In this document: piece by piece, positions 59,263 through 64,000 of the stretch
How the letters are laid out: each line of letters opens with the position of its first letter
Numbering within the stretch: position 1 is the first letter of the stretch
Assembly: GCA_035553855.1 (NCBI GenBank)
Contig: DATMJO010000082.1
Location: forward strand, 1-64,000
Length of the DNA: 64,000 bases
From: JBBDYQ01 sp035553855
GTDB taxonomy: Bacteria; Actinomycetota; Thermoleophilia; Solirubrobacterales; Thermoleophilaceae
Reading direction: 5' to 3'
The notes under the pieces: model-generated
Database searches by the model: none
What the model saw: the letters and a program-made list of their open reading frames with translations, nothing else
Told to the model about the DNA's origin: nothing
Position numbers and translations under genes: made by a program

Positions 59263-60723
59263 TCAGCGCCAGCGCACCATTCGCGGCTCGCCGGACGCCC
59301 CGACGACCGAATGCATACCGCTCAGCTCGGGGTCCACGCGCGGGTGGTCGGTCCGCCGGTGGGCGCCGCGGCTCTCCTCGCGGGCGAGCGCGGAGCGCGC
59401 GATCAGGCGCGCCAGCGGGAACGGGTCGTCGCTGAGCTCGCGCAGGCTCGCCGGGTCGCGCTCGAGGCCCGCCAGGCGCCAGAGCGCCGCGCGCGTGTCC
59501 GGCGCCGGGACCGGGTTCGGGCCGGGAGGAGGCGCCGGTACCGGGGTGGGGGGAGGCCCGGGCTCCGCGGTCCCGGCCAGCGCTGCGCGGCGACCGAAGA
59601 CGAAGCAGTCGGCGAGCGAGTTCGAAGCCAGCCGGTTCGCCCCGTGCAGGCCGTTGCAGGCGCACTCGCCGATGGCGTAGAGGCCGGGAAGCGACGAGCG
59701 CCCGTCCACGCCGGTAGCGATGCCGCCCATCGTGTAGTGGGCGGCCGGCGCCACGGGCACGAGCTCGCGGCGCGGGTCGATCCCCGCCTCGGTGAGCGTG
59801 GAGGCGATGTTCGGGAAGCGGTTCGGGGCCAGCGCCCGCATGTCGAGATGCACGGGCCCGTCCGCGAGCCGGCGCGCGATGGCGATCGCCACCTCGTCAC
59901 GGGGAGCGAGCTCGTCCACGAAGCGCTCGCCCGAGGCGTCGAGCAGCGTGGCGCCCTCCCCGCGGATCGCCTCCGACACGAGAAAGCCGTCATGGGGCCC
60001 GGGCAGCGCGAGCGCCGTGGGGTGGAACTGCTGGAACTCGAGGTCGGCCAGCTCGGCGCCCGCCGCGTGGGCCAGCGTCATCCCCGCGCCGATCGCGCCG
60101 CGCGGGTTCGTGGTCCGCTCCCAGAGCGCTGCGGCGCCGCCGGTGGCGAGGATCGTCCCGCCCGCCATCAGCAGGATCCCGCGGCCGTCGCGGGTCTGCG
60201 CGCGCAGGCCGACGCAGCGGCCCTCGTGGACCCACAGCGACTCGGCGGTGGTCCACTCGAGCACCTCGATCCGCTCGTGGTTCGCGGCGCGGGCGATCAG
60301 CTGCCGCGTGATGCGGCGCCCCGTCGCGCTCCCGCCAGCGTGGACGACGCGGCGCGCCGTGTGCCCGCCCTCGAGCCCGAGCGCGAGCGCGCCGTGGCGG
60401 TCGGCGTCGAAGCGCACGCCCAGGCGCTCGAGGTCGCGGACGCGGTCCGGGGACTCGTCGCACAGGATCCGCGTGGTGCTCTCGCGGCTGAGCCCCCGGC
60501 CGGCGTTGAGCGTGTCGGCGTAGTGGCGGTCGGGCGAGTCGCCGTGGGCGAGCGCGGCGGCGATGCCGCCCTGGGCCCAGTAGCTCGCCGACTGGTCGAG
60601 CGGGCGGCGCGAGACCAGCGCCACGCGCGCCCCCTCGCGGGCGGCCACGAGCGCGGCGAAGATGCCCGCGGCGCCGGCGCCCACGACCGCGACGTCGACG
60701 CGCTTCTCAGGGGTCTGCTCCAC
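59263..60723 (-). CDS. nadB: L-aspartate oxidase
   Basis: A 486-residue FAD enzyme of NAD synthesis that forms iminoaspartate. FAD site AVVGAGAAGIFAALVAA; family blocks SASYWAQGGIAAALAHGDSP, GGHTARRVVHAGG, EFQQFHPTAL and HYTMGGIATGVDG, GECACNGLHGANRLASNSL. Instead of the usual compact link to the C-terminal bundle it has a Pro-rich linker (PPPTPVPAPPPGPNPVPAP), and it is shorter than E. coli NadB (540). nadA and nadC are not in view. GTG start. Confidence 0.94.
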   Translation of the reverse strand: MEQTPEKRVDVAVVGAGAAGIFAALVAAREGARVALVSRRPLDQSASYWAQGGIAAALAHGDSPDRHYADTLNAGRGLSRESTTRILCDESPDRVRDLERLGVRFDADRHGALALGLEGGHTARRVVHAGGSATGRRITRQLIARAANHERIEVLEWTTAESLWVHEGRCVGLRAQTRDGRGILLMAGGTILATGGAAALWERTTNPRGAIGAGMTLAHAAGAELADLEFQQFHPTALALPGPHDGFLVSEAIRGEGATLLDASGERFVDELAPRDEVAIAIARRLADGPVHLDMRALAPNRFPNIASTLTEAGIDPRRELVPVAPAAHYTMGGIATGVDGRSSLPGLYAIGECACNGLHGANRLASNSLADCFVFGRRAALAGTAEPGPPPTPVPAPPPGPNPVPAPDTRAALWRLAGLERDPASLRELSDDPFPLARLIARSALAREESRGAHRRTDHPRVDPELSGMHSVVGASGEPRMVRWR

Positions 60724-60733
60724 GGGGGCCGAT

Positions 60734-60740
60734 TACGGTA
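60734..60740. promoter_or_regulatory. Overlapping divergent -10 boxes
   Basis: TACGGTA reads TACGGT on plus (6 nt before ATG 60746) and TACCGT on minus (11 nt before the nadB GTG at 60723). Confidence 0.4.
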
Positions 60741-60745
60741 CCGAC

Positions 60746-61750
60746 ATGCCCGCCCCGCTCTTCCTCCGCCACGACGCCTCGCTGGGGCACGACACCGGCG
60801 CGCATCCCGAGCGCGCGGCCCGCATCCCGGCGATCGAGCGGGAGCTTCAGGCCCGGGGGGGCCTCGGCTACGAGGTGCGGGACGCCCCGGAGGCGCCCGT
60901 CGAGGCGCTGCTGCGGGTGCATCCGCAGAGCCACGTCGACGCCGTGCGCGCCATGTGCGAGACAGGCGGCTCGTTCGACCTCGACACGCCCGCCGGCCCC
61001 GGATCCTGGGAGGCCGCGCTCACGGGCGCGGGCGCGGCGGTCGCCATGGTGGAGGCGCTCGTCGCGGGCGAGGCGCCCTGCGGCTTCTGCGCGCTCCGGC
61101 CGCCGGGGCACCACGCGGAGCCCGCCACCGCGATGGGCTTCTGCCTCTTCAACAGCGTCGCCGTCGGGGCCCGGCACGCGATCGGCGCGCTCGGTCTGGA
61201 GCGCGTTCTGATCCTCGACTGGGACGTCCATCACGGAAACGGCACGAACGCCGCGTTCCACGCGAGCCGCGAGGTCCTGTTCGCGAGCATCCACCAGTCG
61301 CCGCTGTACCCCGGCACCGGCGCGCTCTCCGACATCGGCTCGGGCGAGGGCGCGGGCTACTCGCTGAACCTGCCGGTCCCGCCCGGGTCGGGTGAGGAGA
61401 CGTTCCTCGGCCTGCTGCAGCACGTGGTCGCGCCCGCGGCGCGCGCGTTCGAGCCGCAGCTCGTGCTCGTCTCGGCGGGCTATGACGCCCATGCGGACGA
61501 CCCGCTGGCCGAGTGCGAGCTCACCGACTCCTCCTATGGGGCGCTGGCGGCGGGCGTGCGCGACCTCGCGGGGGAGCTGGGCGTCCCGTTCGGCGCCGTG
61601 CTCGAGGGCGGCTACGACCTGCGCGCGCTGTCGGCGTCGGTTGCCGAGACCCTGGCGGCGTTCGCCGGTGACGGAACGGCTCCGGAGGTCGATCCGGATG
61701 CCGTCACCGAGCGCTCCAGGGCGGCGCATGCCGCCCACTGGCCGCTCTGA
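60746..61750 (+). CDS. Histone deacetylase-like amidohydrolase
   Basis: A 334-residue zinc deacetylase of the HDAC/AcuC/acetylpolyamine amidohydrolase superfamily. The active site shows RPPGHHAEP (paired His), DWDVHHGNGT (zinc ligands) and SAGYDAHADDP (zinc Asp). It probably removes acetyl groups from a protein such as acetyl-CoA synthetase, or from polyamines. It is divergent from nadB and ends immediately next to the convergent SPOR gene. Confidence 0.93.
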   Translation: MPAPLFLRHDASLGHDTGAHPERAARIPAIERELQARGGLGYEVRDAPEAPVEALLRVHPQSHVDAVRAMCETGGSFDLDTPAGPGSWEAALTGAGAAVAMVEALVAGEAPCGFCALRPPGHHAEPATAMGFCLFNSVAVGARHAIGALGLERVLILDWDVHHGNGTNAAFHASREVLFASIHQSPLYPGTGALSDIGSGEGAGYSLNLPVPPGSGEETFLGLLQHVVAPAARAFEPQLVLVSAGYDAHADDPLAECELTDSSYGALAAGVRDLAGELGVPFGAVLEGGYDLRALSASVAETLAAFAGDGTAPEVDPDAVTERSRAAHAAHWPL

Positions 61751-62425
61751 CTAGCCGCCACCGTTGACGAAGCGGGGGTAGCCCCCGGGGAAGCCGCGGC
61801 TCGCGTACTTCTCGGCCTCCTTCTCGGCGTCCTCGCTCGTGTCGAAGCGCCCGGCGAAGACGACCCAGTACCCGGGGTTCAGGCTCGAGTAGTCGTCGGA
61901 CTGGAGCACGCCCGCGGGGATGCCCTCGTCGGCCATCGAGCTCGCGCGGCGCTCGGCCGCGGCGCGGTCCTCCGAGGAGACCAGGATCACGGTGTAGGCG
62001 CTGGTGTCGGCGGGCCAGCTCTCGAGGTCGCCGCCCGTCCGGGACGGCTCCTCCGGCGCGGGCGCAGGCGCCGGCTCCTCCTCCGCCGCGGGCGGAGCGG
62101 GCGCGGAGTCCGTAGGGACGGGCGCGGAGTCGGTTGGGACCGGCGCGGGCGCGGGCGCGGCGGCGGTCGGGACCGGGGCCGAGGCGACCTGCTCCGCGTC
62201 CCCGGCCACGTCGGCCAGCGCGAGTGCGAGCGCTATCCCGGCTGCGAGCACGACGCCGCCCACCACCGCGGCGGGGAGCCGCCACGAGGGCGGCTGGCGC
62301 CAGGCGAGCGCGATCCGCTGGCCGCACTCCACGCAGAGAAGCTGCCCGGCGTCGGCGGCGGCCCCGCAGCGGGGGCAGGAGACCGTGCCCGTGGGGGCGC
62401 TCGGCTCGGCCTGCTGGACGCTCAC
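61751..62425 (-). CDS. Zinc-ribbon, single-span protein with C-terminal SPOR domain
   Basis: A 224-residue protein. A zinc ribbon (SCPRCGAAADAGQLLCVECG) is followed by one span (AAVVGGVVLAAGIALALALA), a Pro/Ala-rich linker with a short repeat (APVPTDSAPVPTDSAP) and a SPOR-like domain (YTVILVSSEDRAAAERRAS to the end). SPOR domains bind denuded glycan at division sites, so the C-terminus should face outward. GTG 62425 overlaps the stop of the upstream gene. Confidence 0.85.
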   Translation of the reverse strand: MSVQQAEPSAPTGTVSCPRCGAAADAGQLLCVECGQRIALAWRQPPSWRLPAAVVGGVVLAAGIALALALADVAGDAEQVASAPVPTAAAPAPAPVPTDSAPVPTDSAPAPPAAEEEPAPAPAPEEPSRTGGDLESWPADTSAYTVILVSSEDRAAAERRASSMADEGIPAGVLQSDDYSSLNPGYWVVFAGRFDTSEDAEKEAEKYASRGFPGGYPRFVNGGG

Positions 62426-62937
62426 GACTCCTCCTTCGGCTCGGCCGGGGCCTCCTCCTCCGCGGCGCCGGCCCCCGGGGCGTGCGAGCCGTTCGGGCCG
62501 GAGGGGGCCTCGATGCCCGCGTCGCGGGCGGTGCCGCAGCGCGAGCAGAAGCGGTCGTCGGTGCCGAGGAGCGTGCCGCAGGCGGGGCAGGGCCCGGCGA
62601 TTCCCGCGGCGACCACCTCGAGCAGCGTCGAGCGCTCGCCGAGCGCGGCGCCGAGCCCGCCCTCCTCCTCGTGGAGGCGGGCGATCTCCTCGGCGCGGGA
62701 CTTCACGAGCCCGTCGTCGGAGTGGCCGCGGCGGTGCATCTCGAAGACGAGCGCTCCGAGCTCGAGCAGGAGCGCCTCGCGTCGGCGGCGGAGCTGGCGC
62801 AGGCGGCGCCGCATCGCGCCGCGGTCGCGCGCGCTGGGACGCGGAGTGGAGGGCGCCGGGTCGCCTCCGGCGGGCACCGCCGAACCGGCGGCGGACTCGT
62901 CGGCGCGCTGGCGCAGGCGTGTCAGGAGCGAATGCAT
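62422..62937 (-). CDS. Coiled-coil and zinc-ribbon protein
   Basis: A 171-residue protein. A basic helical segment (RRRLRQLRRRREALLLELGA), a second helix (LVKSRAEEIARLHEEEGGLG) and then a zinc ribbon CPACGTLLGTDDRFCSRCG, ending in an acidic tail. It resembles small helical adaptor proteins, perhaps for membrane or division complexes. It is coupled (GTGA) to the SPOR protein, which also has a zinc ribbon, so the two may work together. Confidence 0.75.
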   Translation of the reverse strand: MHSLLTRLRQRADESAAGSAVPAGGDPAPSTPRPSARDRGAMRRRLRQLRRRREALLLELGALVFEMHRRGHSDDGLVKSRAEEIARLHEEEGGLGAALGERSTLLEVVAAGIAGPCPACGTLLGTDDRFCSRCGTARDAGIEAPSGPNGSHAPGAGAAEEEAPAEPKEES

Positions 62938-63022
62938 TGGCTGGGTCGGCAGCAGGGGGCACGACCCCGCGACCCACTATAGCCCTGGCCCGGGCGGCAA
63001 CCCGGGCGCCTGGACGGCTGTT

Positions 63023-63970
63023 TCACGCGGTCTCCCCGGCGACCTCGGAGTAGGCCCGCGCCACGCGCTCGGCCATCCTGTGGCGGTCGAAGATCCCGGC
63101 TCGCGCGCGGCCCCTGATGCGCGGATCCGGATCGTCGAGCGGCTCCAGGGCGGCCCGGGCCCAGAGGTCGCGGTCGAACGGGGCGCAGAGCGTCCCGGCG
63201 ATTCCGGCGAGCGCCACCGGCGCGATGCCGACGGGGGTGGCGAGGACCGGGACGTCGCAGGCCAGCGCCTCGAGCGGCGCCAGGCCGAAGCCCTCGCGGT
63301 CCGACGGGGCGAGGACGGCGTTCACCGCGTTCACGTGGTCGGGCACCTCGTCGGGGTGGGTCCCGGCATAGGTGAGCAGCACGGCGCCGGTCGCGGCGGC
63401 CACCGCCTGGGCGCGGTCGTGGCGCTTCTCCATCCGGCCCGGGTCCGCGGGGAACAGCAGGTAGCGGCCGTCCGGGTCCAGCCCGAGCCGCTCCCGCGCC
63501 TCCCGGCGGTCCCGTGGAGCGAAGCGATCGCGGTCGACGCCGCAGGGAAGCACCGCCACGCGGCGCCGCGTGCCCGCGCCCGGGAGGCGCTCCCGGGCGA
63601 GTGAGGCGGAGACCGTGGCCGGAAGCGCGGCGCGCCGCGCGACCCGGCGGGAGATGCCGCCGACCGCGGCGTCCGCCAGGTCGGTGCCGTGGAAGGTCAC
63701 GACGACGGGCGCGCGGCGCGCCGCGACGGCACCCGGGGCGCTGAGCCCGTAGTGGGCGTGGACGACGTCGTAATCCCCGGCCCGGACCTGCCTGCGGACG
63801 GCGGGGATCGCGGCGATGTAGCCCCGCAGGCCCCCGCCCGGCTCGATCTCGTGCACGTCGACCTCGATGCCGTCGATCCCCCTGAGCGCCTCGACCTGGT
63901 CGCGCACGAAGCGGCCGAGGGCGGGGCGGGCGGCCGACGGGTACATGTTGGTGACGACGAGGACCCGCAC
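63023..63970 (-). CDS. GT4-type glycosyltransferase
   Basis: A 315-residue GT-B enzyme. N-terminal Rossmann half: VLVVTNMYPSAARPALGRFV and DVVHAHYGLSAPGAVAA, VVVTFHGTDL. C-terminal half: VAVLPCGVDRDRF, LLFPADPGRMEKRHD and VLAPSDREGFGLAPLEALAC, the E-x7-E region that binds the nucleotide sugar. It probably transfers a hexose in cell-surface polysaccharide or glycolipid synthesis. GTG 63970 has TACGCT 8 nt upstream. Confidence 0.9.
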   Translation of the reverse strand: MRVLVVTNMYPSAARPALGRFVRDQVEALRGIDGIEVDVHEIEPGGGLRGYIAAIPAVRRQVRAGDYDVVHAHYGLSAPGAVAARRAPVVVTFHGTDLADAAVGGISRRVARRAALPATVSASLARERLPGAGTRRRVAVLPCGVDRDRFAPRDRREARERLGLDPDGRYLLFPADPGRMEKRHDRAQAVAAATGAVLLTYAGTHPDEVPDHVNAVNAVLAPSDREGFGLAPLEALACDVPVLATPVGIAPVALAGIAGTLCAPFDRDLWARAALEPLDDPDPRIRGRARAGIFDRHRMAERVARAYSEVAGETA

Positions 63971-64000
63971 GCGGCCGCAGCGTATCCCGCCCCGCCCGTC

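Noticed and set aside
1..64000. tRNA, rRNA, insertion sequences, prophage, integrases and origins
   Set aside because: I looked for them and found no cloverleaf-like sequence, transposase, integrase or replication gene; weak RNA structures could still be missed by eye.

Overview
The window is 64 kb of very GC-rich chromosomal DNA, densely packed with genes on both strands. I see no rRNA, tRNA, CRISPR array, transposase, phage gene or plasmid function. Gene content points to an actinobacterium, most likely of the Thermoleophilia/Solirubrobacterales type. The evidence is an actinobacterial CysO/CysM/Mec cysteine pathway, a wax ester synthase/DGAT, a CGNR regulator, an R2lox-like oxidase, secreted Ig-like proteins and many GTG/TTG starts. 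This placement is inferred from family content, not from a marker gene.

Layout. 1-4689 (minus): three tandem secreted proteins, two Ig-like and one subtilase between them. 4957-7272: topoisomerase III. 7329-10264 (minus): two metallophosphoesterases. 10295-20992 (plus): a tight run of a Cys-motif protein, AddB-like and AddA-like helicase/nuclease subunits, XseA and XseB, then a small unknown protein, a nuclease lipoprotein and a flavin split-barrel protein. 20989-23820 (minus): ADP-ribosylglycohydrolase, HAD phosphatase, an unknown protein and FxsA. 23840-30296: a SufT-like factor, a subtilase, a TetR/YceI/FMN reductase unit with clear operators, WES/DGAT and an M28 peptidase. 30301-32940: IspH, a repeat-filled convergent gap, a cysteine-less thioredoxin-fold protein and a SpoIIM-like protein. 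32987-36563: a Fe(III) ABC importer behind a palindromic operator. 36567-39770: SCO1, a secreted protein and a two-component system.

39983-44777 carries the sulfur-carrier cysteine pathway (rhodanese-MoeB, CysO, CysM, Mec JAMM peptidase), with TatA and two ferritin-like secreted proteins between them. 44864-47294: two acyl-CoA dehydrogenases. 47269-54723: a gluzincin, a CGNR regulator, a frameshifted gene, a DUF1802 protein, a 3-hydroxyisobutyrate dehydrogenase-like protein, HyuB/HyuA and a Cys/His-motif protein. 54922-58210: TetR regulator, R2lox-like oxidase and EttA. 58218-63970: DAHP synthase, NadB, a histone-deacetylase-like hydrolase, zinc-ribbon/SPOR proteins and a glycosyltransferase.

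Features most worth a second look. (1) A complete CysO pathway whose carrier ends in GGR rather than GG. (2) Several families of short perfect palindromes sharing a CTG core, which look like REP elements. (3) Repeated TAnnnT boxes 6-14 nt before start codons, including divergent pairs whose -10 boxes overlap, implying wide use of leaderless and bidirectional promoters. (4) Three convergent gene pairs sharing one CTAG as both stop codons. (5) Likely decayed or odd genes: a one-base frameshift at 48989/48990, a zinc ribbon with no start codon before 44361, and a thioredoxin fold without its cysteines.
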